Shown here: one piece after another, positions 17,872-26,811 of the stretch
How the letters are laid out: each line of letters begins with the position of its first letter
Position numbering within the stretch: position 1 is the stretch's first letter
Source: Mariprofundus ferrinatatus
Lineage (GTDB): Bacteria; Pseudomonadota; Zetaproteobacteria; Mariprofundales; Mariprofundaceae
DNA length: 64,000 nt
Assembly (NCBI RefSeq): GCF_002795825.1
Contig: NZ_CP018800.1
Span: forward strand, 620,001-684,000
Direction of reading: 5' to 3'
Translations under genes and position numbers: made by a program
The notes under the pieces: generated by a model
What the model saw: only the letters and a program-made list of their open reading frames with translations
What the model was told of the DNA's origin: nothing
Databases searched by the model: none

Positions 17872-19280
17872 GGTTTGATCCTCTTTACCGACTTCACTTT
17901 GGTTTCAGCGCTACCATCATGGAACTGAACATGCAGTGTGTCGCCGGCTGCAAGGTCGGATGTGGAGGTAATCAGTTTTCCATCAGCAGCAAAACTCATG
18001 CTATATCCTCGACGGAGTACGCCCGTTGGATCGAGTTCGGTGAGTTTGCCGCAGAGCAGCTCGAAACGGTGGCGTTTCTGCTCAATTCGGCGCGTTTCCA
18101 GCATCATCTCTCGTAGATGCCGGTCCAGTCGCAGCTTCTGTTGCCGGAGAATATCCTGCAACGACTGCCTCAGTTTAATGTTCAGGTTCGACCAGTCGCG
18201 ACGCTGCTGCTGTAGCCGTTCTCCCGGTTGCAGAGGGGCAAGCCGTTTTTCGATAGTACGCAGCGGTGAACGAAGGCGGTGGACACTGTGATACGCGACA
18301 TGAGAAAGGCGTGATCGCATCCGTTCGCCGGCATGGTGGCGGGTATCCATGTTGCGCTGCCATGCGGATCTCTCCCTTCTGCGCATTGATTCAAGGTCGC
18401 GGCGGGATCTGCTGAGCCGCTGTGAGAGCAGGCCGGCCAGTGATGCGAGCCTAGGCAGCCGTTCACGCAGCTCATCCCTGGATGGGCAGGCGATTTCGGC
18501 AGCATTGGAGGGGGTGGCGGCGCGCAGGTCTGCGGCAAAGTCGGCAAGTGTGGTGTCGATCTCATGGCCGATGCCGGAGATGATCGGGATCGGGCACTCC
18601 ACGACCGCATTCACCACCAACTCGTCGTTGAAACACCAGGTATCCTCAATGCTGCCGCCGCCGCGAACCAGCAGGATCAGGTCGGGCGGCGAAGCCATGG
18701 AGGTAAGCCGGGCAATGGCATTGGCAATGGTGGGTGGGGCACTGCTTCCCTGCACCAGGCATGGTGACAGGGTCATCTGCAGCCAGGCGGGGCGTGTGGC
18801 CAGTACTTTCTTCACATCCTCGAATGCGGCGGCGGTCGGTGAGGTGACGATGCCGATATGTTTGGGAAACTGGGGAGGTGAAAGTTTACGGTCCGTGTCG
18901 AACCAGCCGCGTGCAGCATACTCCTGTTTTCTCTTTTCAAACTCGGCAGCCAGGCGTCCTGCTCCTGCAGTTTTCACCTGTGTAACAACAAGCTGGTAGC
19001 TGCCGCGCGGTTCATAAACGCTGAGGTGGCCGGAGAAGATAAATTCCCCTCCCTCTTCAGGCAGGGTTTTCAGACGCAGGGCTGCAGAACGCCATACCAC
19101 GGCTGAGATTGCCGCATGGCTATCCTTGATGGTGAAATAGAGGTGGCCGGAAGCTGGGCGGGTAAGGCGCGAGACCTCGCCGCTCACTTCAATATGTGCG
19201 AAGCCCTGCTCCAGCATCTGTTTGATACGGGCGGTCAGTTCGGTGACTGAAAATACGGGACTCTCTGGAGATATTGGCAC
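17868..19280 (-). CDS. xseA: Exodeoxyribonuclease VII large subunit
   Basis: Catalytic subunit of the single-strand-specific nuclease ExoVII, 470 residues. The N-terminal OB-fold (FSVTELTARIKQML, HLYFTIKD) binds ssDNA. The catalytic core has GIVTSPTAAAFEDV, ARGGGS-like LVRGGGSIEDTW, and GIGHEIDTTLADFAAD. A long Arg-rich coiled coil (about 290-420) should recruit the small subunit. No xseB is visible nearby. The start is GTG with a poor ribosome site, so it could lie a few codons downstream. Confidence 0.95.
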   Translation of the reverse strand: MPISPESPVFSVTELTARIKQMLEQGFAHIEVSGEVSRLTRPASGHLYFTIKDSHAAISAVVWRSAALRLKTLPEEGGEFIFSGHLSVYEPRGSYQLVVTQVKTAGAGRLAAEFEKRKQEYAARGWFDTDRKLSPPQFPKHIGIVTSPTAAAFEDVKKVLATRPAWLQMTLSPCLVQGSSAPPTIANAIARLTSMASPPDLILLVRGGGSIEDTWCFNDELVVNAVVECPIPIISGIGHEIDTTLADFAADLRAATPSNAAEIACPSRDELRERLPRLASLAGLLSQRLSRSRRDLESMRRRERSAWQRNMDTRHHAGERMRSRLSHVAYHSVHRLRSPLRTIEKRLAPLQPGERLQQQRRDWSNLNIKLRQSLQDILRQQKLRLDRHLREMMLETRRIEQKRHRFELLCGKLTELDPTGVLRRGYSMSFAADGKLITSTSDLAAGDTLHVQFHDGSAETKVKSVKRIKP

Positions 19281-19332
19281 CCGGTTATTGTGTCGTCAGG
19301 GTGAGTGGGGTCAATATCTGATTGACCTGCCT

Positions 19333-19482
19333 TTATAGCTCCTCAAGCAGACGGTACGAAACAGACACGGTGTCACTTTCGCATGTATCCTTGGCGAGAC
19401 AGTCGAAGTCTGAGAATGATTCATCTACCGGCATAAAACGCTTTATGATCTGACAGAGGTCAATTTCATATTCCTCATACAT
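19333..19482 (-). CDS. 49-residue acidic protein of unknown function
   Basis: A small gene with a near-perfect ribosome site (AAGGAGGAGCCT directly before the ATG). The protein is acidic, with three cysteines (LCQIIKRF, DCLAKDTCESD) and no membrane segment. It lies between ppx and xseA on the same strand. I recognise no family. The good ribosome site and the position in a leftward gene run support it being real. An upstream 19-codon extension (to 19539) lacks a ribosome site. Confidence 0.6.
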   Translation of the reverse strand: MYEEYEIDLCQIIKRFMPVDESFSDFDCLAKDTCESDTVSVSYRLLEEL

Positions 19483-19620
19483 AGGCTCCTCCTTTATCCG
19501 GGAGATATGCTGGGGACGAATGTGTAATGGTGATGACATCTCTGTGGCAGGAGGGTGACAGCACTGCCAATGAATGTGAAAGAGCTGTCATTTGGCTGCT
19601 TTGTCGGGCAGGAGAATCTT

Positions 19621-21189
19621 TCAGCCTTGCGGCTGCAGAACCTCCTGAGCCAGATCGATATGCAGCTGAAGCCCGAATGCCTGTTCAAAATAGTCTGCCG
19701 TTTGTAATGCGGCCCAGCGTTCGAGCAGCATATCTCCTTTTCCTTCCATGTGCAGGGAGAGGGTCTCTTCCCCGATCTCCATCATCAGTGTGCTGATTCT
19801 GTTGCGACGTTCCTTGTTCAGCGCAATGGCCAGTCGAAGTATCGCACTGAGTTGCCACACCTTCAGCTGTGCGCTTTTGCTCAGTTCCGCGAAGCCGTTG
19901 TGCGTGTCTGAAGGGGCTGCCTTTCGCTGGTATCGAACCAGCTGAGTCAGCGTAGCCTTCTCGTTGTCGCTCAGCCCGAGAAGAGGGGCGACCGAGATCA
20001 GGTATGCGGCATGGTGGTGATGACCTCCGACGCGCACATACATGCCGATTTCATGGACAAGTGCTGCGATCTCCAAAAGCAGCCTGTCGCGGTGGTTCAG
20101 TGCATGCAGGTCACGGCTCTGATCAAAGAGTGTCAGTGCAAGATCTGCAACCTCTTTGGCATATTTGCGGTCGACATGGTATTTGCTTTTCAGGCTACGG
20201 GCCCAGGCAATCAGGTTGCGTCTCTGTGAATGGAATGTCTGGTCTTCTGAGTCGACCATATCGAGAACGATGCCATCAAGCAGGCTGGCATCGGGCATGA
20301 CCATCTCTTTGGCGCCGGATAGAAGCATGATCTCGTGGAATACCATGGCTGCGGGCAGGATCACATCAGCGCGGTCCGGCCTTAATCCATAATCCCGAAT
20401 GCGCTCCTCAAAGCTCAGCCTGGAGAGTTTTTTGATCAGCTTTTTCAGTTGTTTGCGGCTGATCGAGGTGGCTGATTCAGTGCTGAGTATCTGAAAAGCG
20501 AGCTCTCCGATGGCAGAAGCGTTGCCGCCGGTAGCCACACAGATATCGGCCTTACTGCGACCGATCTGTTCGCGGATTTTTTTGCGTGTGCCATCAAGGT
20601 ATTCTGAGAGCAGTGTGTTGAAGTCGCCCTCCTGACCAAGCATCTCCAGCAGGCGAACTGTACCGATTTTAAAGCTCTGTGCCGAAATGGCCTCACCATC
20701 ATCACAGAGGGTGACCTCAACGCTGCCGCCGCCCATATCAATAAGCACGGCAAGCTTGCTTGAGAGGTCAGCGCGCCGAGTGATGGAGTAGTGCACGAGG
20801 CGCGCCTCCTCCTCACCGCTGATCAGCTGCAGGTCGATATCGGTCTCTTCTCTGATCCGTTTGGCGAGCAGCTTGCCGTTTTTGGAATCACGCATGGCGC
20901 TCGTTGCCGTAGCACGGAACCTCTCTATATGGTGCTGGTCGAGAATTCGACGGAATTGACGGAATGCCTCAATGGCATCCTCCATCGTCTGTTCGCTGAA
21001 AACGCCACTGGTAAAGGCATCATGGCCGAGACGAACAGGTTCCCTGTAACGCTGAATCAGTGTAGCAGTGCCGCTTGAATCCTGCATGGCAATGCCCAGA
21101 CGCATGGCATTGGAACCGACATCGATGGCGGCTACCAGAGCACTATGTTCGGGCAACTCATTGTCTGCTATGAGGTTAATAATCTCCAT
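19621..21189 (-). CDS. ppx: Exopolyphosphatase, Ppx/GppA family
   Basis: Releases phosphate from the ends of polyphosphate and/or hydrolyses pppGpp. The 522-residue protein has the actin-like ATPase fold hallmarks: VAAIDVGSNAMRLGIA, RATATSAMRDSKNG, ISGEEEARL and the second phosphate loop VLIDMGGGSVEVTL. The C-terminal region carries an HD-like domain (HEIGMYVRVGGHHHHAAYLIS) as in long Ppx. It is divergent from the first PPK2 gene with about 170 bp between starts, so turnover and use of polyphosphate share one intergenic control region. I preferred the ATG at 21189 to the GTG two codons earlier. Confidence 0.94.
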   Translation of the reverse strand: MEIINLIADNELPEHSALVAAIDVGSNAMRLGIAMQDSSGTATLIQRYREPVRLGHDAFTSGVFSEQTMEDAIEAFRQFRRILDQHHIERFRATATSAMRDSKNGKLLAKRIREETDIDLQLISGEEEARLVHYSITRRADLSSKLAVLIDMGGGSVEVTLCDDGEAISAQSFKIGTVRLLEMLGQEGDFNTLLSEYLDGTRKKIREQIGRSKADICVATGGNASAIGELAFQILSTESATSISRKQLKKLIKKLSRLSFEERIRDYGLRPDRADVILPAAMVFHEIMLLSGAKEMVMPDASLLDGIVLDMVDSEDQTFHSQRRNLIAWARSLKSKYHVDRKYAKEVADLALTLFDQSRDLHALNHRDRLLLEIAALVHEIGMYVRVGGHHHHAAYLISVAPLLGLSDNEKATLTQLVRYQRKAAPSDTHNGFAELSKSAQLKVWQLSAILRLAIALNKERRNRISTLMMEIGEETLSLHMEGKGDMLLERWAALQTADYFEQAFGLQLHIDLAQEVLQPQG

Positions 21190-21358
21190 GAGCACATGCT
21201 GCCGTCATGGCAGGGAAATCGCCAAGGGATATTTTGGCTTTCCTGAATTCGATCTCCTCATGCGTGTCGCTTCCGCTGACTGTATGGAGGGTGTATCATC
21301 TAACCGATTTTTCGCGCTCTCTACGGTCGCGATTATTCCAGATGCAGGAGAGTGCATA

Positions 21359-22273
21359 ATGAATGTTGAGATAAACGCTACTGTTTCCCATGAGTCAGAA
21401 GAGGGAACGGGCGTAGATACCCTGACCAGATGTTACGATGGCCTGGTGAAGGAAAACGGGCTTAGCGACAGTAAGGTTGAGAAGATCATTACCGAGTACC
21501 TTCAGGAGGAGGAACTCAAGCCGTATCAGGCAGAGCTGATCAACCTTCAGCGTTATCTCGAAGAGACCAAGCAGCGCATGATTATCCTCTTTGAGGGCAG
21601 GGATGCGGCAGGCAAGGGAGGTACGATTCGCAGGGTTACACGCTATATGAACGAAAAACATTATCGCGTAATCGCACTCGGTAAGCCGACCGAAGAGCAG
21701 CGCACGCAGTGGTTTTTCCAGAAGTATGTCTCGCAGTTTCCGCGTGGTGGCGAGATCGTCATGTTCGACCGCAGTTGGTATAACCGTGCCATGGTGGAGC
21801 CGGTATTCGGGTTCTGCAGCGAGCAGGAGTACAACAACTTTATGAAAGGTGTGGTCGGTTTCGAGAAGGATCTGGTTCGTCAGGGTACGATTCTGGTAAA
21901 GATCTACTTCAGTGTGACCAAGGAGATGCAGCAAAAGCGATTTGAGCGCCGAAAGGACGATCCTTTGCGCCAGTGGAAGCTATCCGAGGTGGATGTGCAG
22001 GCGCAGGCGCGCTGGGATGATTTCGACAAAGTGAAGTATGAGATGCTCAGAAACACCCACACCAGTGCCGCACCGTGGACGCTTATCCGCTCTGCAGATA
22101 AGCATCTGGCCAGATTGAACTCAATCAAGGTAATTCTCAATGCGGTCGATTATGAGAAGGTGAATCAGGATATCGATTACGTGCCCGATGACAGTATAGT
22201 GATTTCGGGAGCCCGTGAAATCGAACTGATGCAGAAGGCGCAGCTGCGCTCTAAAGGGAAGAAAAAAGAGTGA
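21359..22273 (+). CDS. ppk2: Polyphosphate kinase 2 (paralog A)
   Basis: PPK2 of the P-loop kinase superfamily, 304 residues, class I single-domain type. It transfers phosphate between polyphosphate and nucleoside diphosphates. Walker A is FEGRDAAGKGGTIRR, Walker B is VMFDRSWYNRA, and the lid is RRKDDPLRQWKLS. The ATG at 21359 follows AGGAG by 8 bp; the open frame extends further upstream but without a ribosome site. The two other PPK2 genes downstream are close relatives along nearly their whole length, differing mostly in the first 30 residues. Confidence 0.95.
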   Translation: MNVEINATVSHESEEGTGVDTLTRCYDGLVKENGLSDSKVEKIITEYLQEEELKPYQAELINLQRYLEETKQRMIILFEGRDAAGKGGTIRRVTRYMNEKHYRVIALGKPTEEQRTQWFFQKYVSQFPRGGEIVMFDRSWYNRAMVEPVFGFCSEQEYNNFMKGVVGFEKDLVRQGTILVKIYFSVTKEMQQKRFERRKDDPLRQWKLSEVDVQAQARWDDFDKVKYEMLRNTHTSAAPWTLIRSADKHLARLNSIKVILNAVDYEKVNQDIDYVPDDSIVISGAREIELMQKAQLRSKGKKKE

Positions 22274-22382
22274 TGGCAGGGGCCTGGGTATAAGGGCGGC
22301 TTTTTCACCCTTTTCCGGTTTAATCGAGATCCAGTCTCGTATAAAACATCGTTTCTGATATTCCAAAGAGGCTTGCTTTGTG

Positions 22383-22388
22383 TATAAT
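22383..22388 (+). promoter_or_regulatory. -10 element upstream of PPK2 paralog B
   Basis: TATAAT inside TTTGTGTATAATGC, about 52 bp before the start codon. Nearly the same block precedes paralog C. I see no clear -35 and no PhoB box. Confidence 0.5.
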
Positions 22389-22439
22389 GCTACCCCCCTT
22401 TGACGAGGCTATTTCATCATAAGTTACGGAGAATCAGGC

Positions 22440-23351
22440 ATGAACACGACAGCACCACAGGAAGCTATCCAGAGTGAAGGATCACAGAAGGAGGCTATGT
22501 CGGGTTCACGATGTTTTGATGCGTTGGCCGATAAACACGCTCTGGATGATGAGAAAATCAAAAAGGTTCTGACCAAGTACCTTCAGGAGCAGGAGCTTAA
22601 GCCGTTCCAGGCTGAGTTGATCAACCTGCAGCGTTATCTCGAAGAGACCAGTCAGCGCATGATCATCCTCTTTGAGGGCAGGGATGCGGCAGGCAAGGGA
22701 GGCACGATCCGACGTGTCAGCCGCTACATGAATGAGAAACACTATCGCATTATTGCGCTTGGTAAGCCGACCGAGCATCAGCGTACACAGTGGTTTTTCC
22801 AGAAGTATGTTGAGCAGTTTCCGCGTGGCGGAGAGATCGCGATGTTTGATCGCAGCTGGTACAACAGGGCGATGGTTGAGCCGGTATTCGGTTTCTGCAC
22901 GGATACCGAATATAAAAATTTCATGAAGGGCGTGGTTGGATTCGAGAAAGATCTGGTTCGCCAGGGTACGATCCTGGTGAAGATCTATTTCAGTGTAACC
23001 AAGGAGATGCAGCAGAAACGTTTTGAGCGCCGAAAGGATGATCCGCTGCGGCAGTGGAAGCTCTCCGAGGTGGATGTGCAGGCGCAGGAGCGCTGGGACG
23101 ATTTTGATCATGTGAAGTATGAGATGCTCAGGCGCACCCATACCGCATCATCGCCCTGGACGGTGATTCGCTCTACCGATAAGCATCTGGCGCGGCTGAA
23201 TGCGATCAGGGTGATTCTCAACGCGGTGGATTATGAGAAGGTGAACAGGGAACTCGATTATGTGCCTGATGATAATGTGGTGATTTCCGGTGCCCGTGAG
23301 ATCGAACTGATGCAGAGAGATCGCCTGATTAAGGGTAAAAAGAGGGGTTGA
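22440..23351 (+). CDS. ppk2: Polyphosphate kinase 2 (paralog B)
   Basis: A 303-residue PPK2 with the same motif set as paralog A: GRDAAGKGGTIRR (Walker A), AMFDRSWYNRA (Walker B) and RRKDDPLRQWKLS (lid). The first 35 residues are divergent and look disordered. The ATG follows a GGAG ribosome site. A TATAAT box 52 bp upstream suggests its own promoter in addition to read-through from paralog A. Direction (ATP from polyphosphate or the reverse) and nucleotide preference cannot be fixed from sequence. Confidence 0.95.
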   Translation: MNTTAPQEAIQSEGSQKEAMSGSRCFDALADKHALDDEKIKKVLTKYLQEQELKPFQAELINLQRYLEETSQRMIILFEGRDAAGKGGTIRRVSRYMNEKHYRIIALGKPTEHQRTQWFFQKYVEQFPRGGEIAMFDRSWYNRAMVEPVFGFCTDTEYKNFMKGVVGFEKDLVRQGTILVKIYFSVTKEMQQKRFERRKDDPLRQWKLSEVDVQAQERWDDFDHVKYEMLRRTHTASSPWTVIRSTDKHLARLNAIRVILNAVDYEKVNRELDYVPDDNVVISGAREIELMQRDRLIKGKKRG

Positions 23352-23416
23352 AAAAAGCTCTTTGAACAAATCTTAGAGGGTGATTTTGGCCGCTCCTGCC
23401 TTATGTGGGGTGGGGG

Positions 23417-23460
23417 GTATTCATGGAAATCCCCATGAATACGGAGACCATGTGGGGATT
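23417..23460 (+). other. Two overlapping, mutually exclusive hairpins between PPK2 genes B and C
   Basis: GTATTCATGG (23417-23426) pairs with CCATGAATAC (23433-23442), a perfect 10-bp stem. Alternatively AATCCCCATG (23428-23437) pairs with CATGTGGGGATT (23449-23460) with one bulged T. The two stems share CCATG and so cannot form together. No U-run follows. Confidence 0.55.
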
Positions 23461-23515
23461 GAGTTTAAGTATCGGCCAGTATTAATATGCATATTCCATT
23501 GTGTGCTCTTTTGTG

Positions 23516-23521
23516 TATAAT
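23516..23521 (+). promoter_or_regulatory. -10 element upstream of PPK2 paralog C
   Basis: TATAAT in TTTTGTGTATAATGC, matching the block before paralog B, about 62 bp before the start codon. It implies a separate promoter downstream of the hairpins. Confidence 0.5.
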
Positions 23522-23583
23522 GCCCTGTCGTTTTGGCGATGAGCTTATGCCAGACGGAAATTATCTGAAAGGAGTAGAAAGAA

Positions 23584-24495
23584 ATGAATCGGTTGGCAAA
23601 CCCTGAGGTCACCCTGGATGAGGGCCCGGAGGTCATGCCGCAAGAAAACCCACGAAGCTATGAGTCCCTCATAGAAGCGCATGGACTAAGCGACAGTAAA
23701 GTAGAAAGCATCATCACCAAATATCTGCAGGAGAAAGAGCTCAAGCCGTATCAGGCAGAGTTGATCAAGCTTCAGCAGCATCTCGACAGAACTAAGCAGC
23801 GCATGATTATCCTTTTTGAAGGACGCGATGCCGCAGCCAAGGGTGGCACCATTCGCCGTGTTACCCGTTATATGAATGAAAAACATTATCGCATCATTGC
23901 CATGGGCAAACCAACAGAAGAGCAGCGTAGCCAGTGGTTTTTCCAGAAATACATATCGCAGTTTCCTCATGGTGGTGAGGTGGTTCTTTTCGACCGCAGT
24001 TGGTACAACCGCGCCATGGTCGAACCCGTGTTCGGTTTCTGCAGCCCGGAAGAGTATAAGCAGTTCATGCGCGGCGTTGTCGGTTTTGAGAAAGAGATCG
24101 TCCGCCAGGGTACCATTCTGGTGAAGATCTATTTCAGTGTTACCAAGGATGCCCAGAAGGATCGTTTTGATCGACGTAAGAATGATCCTTTAAGGCAGTG
24201 GAAGCTTTCCGAGGTGGATATGCAAGCGCAGGAGCGCTGGGACGATTTCACCAAAACCAAATATGAGATGCTTAAGCGCACCCACACCTCATCCGCACCG
24301 TGGACGGTGATCCGATCAATGGATAAGCACAAATGCAGGCTCAATGCTATCAAGGCCATCCTCAATTCTGTGGATTATGATGATTACAGTGAGGAACTTG
24401 ATTTTGTCCCGGATGACGGAGTGGTTATTTCCGGAGCAAGAGAGATTGAGTTGATGAACAAACAGCGGCTCAGGAGTGGAAAGTTTGTCGGCTGA
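23584..24495 (+). CDS. ppk2: Polyphosphate kinase 2 (paralog C, altered Walker A)
   Basis: A 303-residue PPK2, complete, with DRSWYNRA (Walker B) and a lid RRKNDPLRQWKLS. Its Walker A reads GRDAAAKGG: the glycine before the catalytic lysine (K86) is alanine 85, unlike GRDAAGKGG in paralogs A and B. It also has more substitutions elsewhere (VTKDAQKDRFDRRKN). The ATG follows AAAGGAG. It could have changed activity or nucleotide preference; whether other active PPK2 enzymes share this change I cannot check here. It is the last of the tandem set, with a Na+/phosphate carrier next. Confidence 0.94.
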   Translation: MNRLANPEVTLDEGPEVMPQENPRSYESLIEAHGLSDSKVESIITKYLQEKELKPYQAELIKLQQHLDRTKQRMIILFEGRDAAAKGGTIRRVTRYMNEKHYRIIAMGKPTEEQRSQWFFQKYISQFPHGGEVVLFDRSWYNRAMVEPVFGFCSPEEYKQFMRGVVGFEKEIVRQGTILVKIYFSVTKDAQKDRFDRRKNDPLRQWKLSEVDMQAQERWDDFTKTKYEMLKRTHTSSAPWTVIRSMDKHKCRLNAIKAILNSVDYDDYSEELDFVPDDGVVISGAREIELMNKQRLRSGKFVG

Positions 24496-24599
24496 TGTGG
24501 CTGACAGGTCGCTCTTCTGGAATCGGGAAGGGAGCAACTTTCCTTCTCGATATTTATGACAGAGTTCCAATATTTATATTAAAAAGGAATAACTAATTC

Positions 24600-26417
24600 G
24601 TGAAAGGAAATCTGGGTAAAATCATATTGCCAACCATCCTTCTGGTTCTGGCTTACGGCTTCTGGATCAGTCCGGATTTCAAGGAGATTGCTGCCGGTGT
24701 GGCCATCTTCCTGTTTGGCATGTTGGCCCTTGAAGAGGGGTTTAAGGCCTTTACCGGCGGCGTTCTCGAGAAGGTGCTCAAACGCACCACCGACAAGCTG
24801 TGGAAGAGCCTGAGCTTCGGTGTGCTGTCAACAACGATTATGCAGTCCAGCTCGCTGGTCTCAGTCATTACGATCTCATTCCTGGGGGCGGGGCTGATCG
24901 GGCTTGCTCAGGGTATTGGCATTATCTTCGGCGCCAATCTCGGCACGACAACAGGCGCCTGGCTGGTGGCAGGTTTCGGTCTGAAAGTGAAGATATCGGC
25001 CTACGCAATGCCGATGCTGGTCTTTGGTGTTATTCTGATATTCCAGAAATCCCGTCAGTTGAAAGGTGTTGGCTATATTCTGGCAGGTCTCGGTTTCCTT
25101 TTCCTCGGCATCCATCATATGAAGGAGGGATTTGAAACCTTCAAATCCGCCATCGATTTGGCCGAATATGCAGTGGCCGGTTATCCCGGTCTCTTCCTGT
25201 TCACGCTGATCGGTATTTTTGCTACCGTGGTGATGCAGTCGAGCCATGCCACACTGGTACTGATTATTACCGCACTCGCAGCACAGCAGATCTCCTATGA
25301 GAATGCGCTGGCACTGGCGATCGGTGCCAATGTAGGCACCACGATCACCGCTATTCTCGGATCACTTAGCTCCAATGAGCAGGGCAAACGACTTGCCGGA
25401 GCGCATCTGATATTTAATGTGGTTACAGGGTTGATCGCGATCATCTTTATCCACCAGTTTCTGGCCGCAGTGGATTTTGTTAGTGAGTCCGTCGGGATTG
25501 GGGCGGATGATTACACCCTGAAGCTGGCCGTATTCCATACGCTGTTTAATCTGGTCGGTGTTATGGTGATGATTCCGCTCATCAATCATCTGGTGAATTT
25601 CCTTGAAAGGTTCATCAAGTCCGAGCCAGACAGCTACGCGCAGCCGAAATATCTCAATGATTCAGCTATCGAGTTCGGTGACACTGCAATTGAGGCGCTG
25701 CGGATGGAGACTGCCCGTATCTACGACAAAGCAACCAAGGTGATTGCCAAGGGGTTGTCTCTGGATAAGGCGAAGATTCTATCTGGCGAAAAGTTGAAAC
25801 ATGTGATTAGAGCACATGATAAGGTCGTCAGTTACGATATTGAGGATGTCTACGAGCACGAAATCAAGAGCCTCTGCAGTGCTGTGCTCGATTTCTCCAA
25901 CAAGTTGAATGTCACAGAGCATCAGGCGAGGCGGGTCAGCCGTATCCGAATGGCCATCCAGTCGGTGCTGATTGCAATGAAGAACCTGAAACACCTGCAG
26001 AAAAATATGCTGAAGTATATCAATTCAGGGAATCCACATATCAGCGGTGAGTATAATCGTCTGCGGCAGCGAATTGCCAAGGCAATCCGGAGGCTGGAGA
26101 AGATCAGGAGTGATGAACATTCCAGTACCTCTATCCTTTCACTTGATGCTCTGAAGCTGACGCTTGAGAAGAATATGGGGCTGCTTCATGAGCGAATGGA
26201 TGAATTGATTCGTGAAGGGCATATCTCAGCGGAGATGGCAATTTCACTGATGAATGACAGCCACTACAGCTATAGTATCATTCATAACCTGATCCAGGTG
26301 AACCACAACTGCCTGAAGTCGGAAGAGATTGATCAGTCTGATGCAGAGCACATGATTGCCCTGAACAGGGAGGAGATCAGCTCCGTGTTAGCAGATAACC
26401 AGAATAGTGCGGAATGA
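24600..26417 (+). CDS. Na+/phosphate cotransporter with C-terminal PhoU-like domain (copy 1)
   Basis: A 605-residue inner-membrane protein of the NptA/YjbB Na+/Pi cotransporter family. The N-terminal half (about 1-335) has two inverted repeats, each with a QSS motif: IMQSSSLVSVITISFLG and VMQSSHATLVLIITALA, followed by GANLGTTTGAWL and GANVGTTITAIL. The C-terminal 250 residues are helical and PhoU-like. Start is GTG with AAGGA upstream. In the family, transport direction (uptake or export) varies, and the PhoU-like tail may gate it. The downstream gene begins 18 bp after the stop. A near-duplicate lies at 26.8 kb. Confidence 0.93.
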   Translation: MKGNLGKIILPTILLVLAYGFWISPDFKEIAAGVAIFLFGMLALEEGFKAFTGGVLEKVLKRTTDKLWKSLSFGVLSTTIMQSSSLVSVITISFLGAGLIGLAQGIGIIFGANLGTTTGAWLVAGFGLKVKISAYAMPMLVFGVILIFQKSRQLKGVGYILAGLGFLFLGIHHMKEGFETFKSAIDLAEYAVAGYPGLFLFTLIGIFATVVMQSSHATLVLIITALAAQQISYENALALAIGANVGTTITAILGSLSSNEQGKRLAGAHLIFNVVTGLIAIIFIHQFLAAVDFVSESVGIGADDYTLKLAVFHTLFNLVGVMVMIPLINHLVNFLERFIKSEPDSYAQPKYLNDSAIEFGDTAIEALRMETARIYDKATKVIAKGLSLDKAKILSGEKLKHVIRAHDKVVSYDIEDVYEHEIKSLCSAVLDFSNKLNVTEHQARRVSRIRMAIQSVLIAMKNLKHLQKNMLKYINSGNPHISGEYNRLRQRIAKAIRRLEKIRSDEHSSTSILSLDALKLTLEKNMGLLHERMDELIREGHISAEMAISLMNDSHYSYSIIHNLIQVNHNCLKSEEIDQSDAEHMIALNREEISSVLADNQNSAE

Positions 26418-26435
26418 GTGAAAGCAGGAGCGACA

Positions 26436-26708
26436 ATGGAATTTAATAAAGCATTGAAGAAGAAGTTGCTGAAGAAACTGAAGACCTATCTGAATGCCGA
26501 GGCTGATCAACTGCAGCAGGAAGATGAAGGACTCTCCAAGGTGCTGAAGAAGCTCAAGAAGAAAGAGAATCATCTCAAGGAGTTGATTGCTTCTGAAACT
26601 GATGCGGATGAGCGCGAGATGCTTGAACAGGAGCTTGATGTGGTTCATTCACAGCGTAAAAAGGGTATTACACTTCTCTCCACTGTGCGTGAAAGAAAGA
26701 ACAGATAA
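26436..26708 (+). CDS. Small charged coiled-coil protein (copy 1)
   Basis: A 90-residue, very Lys/Glu-rich helical protein (LKKKLLKKLKTYL, LSKVLKKLKKKENHLKELI) with heptad-like leucines and no cysteine, membrane segment or known domain. The ATG at 26436 follows GCAGGAGCGACA. It sits directly downstream of the cotransporter gene and is followed by a terminator. A recognisable paralog (KVLKKLKKKE... versus RVLKNLEERE...) follows the second cotransporter copy, so the pair is a repeated unit. Its role is unknown; a cytosolic partner of the PhoU-like tail is an inference. Confidence 0.75.
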   Translation: MEFNKALKKKLLKKLKTYLNAEADQLQQEDEGLSKVLKKLKKKENHLKELIASETDADEREMLEQELDVVHSQRKKGITLLSTVRERKNR

Positions 26709-26750
26709 ATCAGCACGCTCGACTGTCTCTAGGTTTCGTGGAATACACAT

Positions 26751-26781
26751 GGTGTCCGGATTTGCGGGCACCGTTTTTTTT
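26751..26781 (+). terminator. Intrinsic terminator after coiled-coil copy 1
   Basis: GGTGTCCG (26751-26758) pairs with CGGGCACC (26765-26772), with one G-U pair and a 6-nt loop, followed by G and eight T. It separates the two cotransporter units. Confidence 0.8.
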
Positions 26782-26811
26782 ACTGAGAATAATAGCTAAG
26801 GATATAAATAT

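Noticed and set aside
21190-21358. PhoB box between ppx and the first PPK2 gene
   Set aside because: The only GTCAT is within a CTGCCGTCATGGCAG palindrome-like run; no 11-bp repeat is present.
22274-22330. Terminator after PPK2 paralog A
   Set aside because: AAGGG/CCCTT with an 11-nt loop is only 5 bp; too weak to call.
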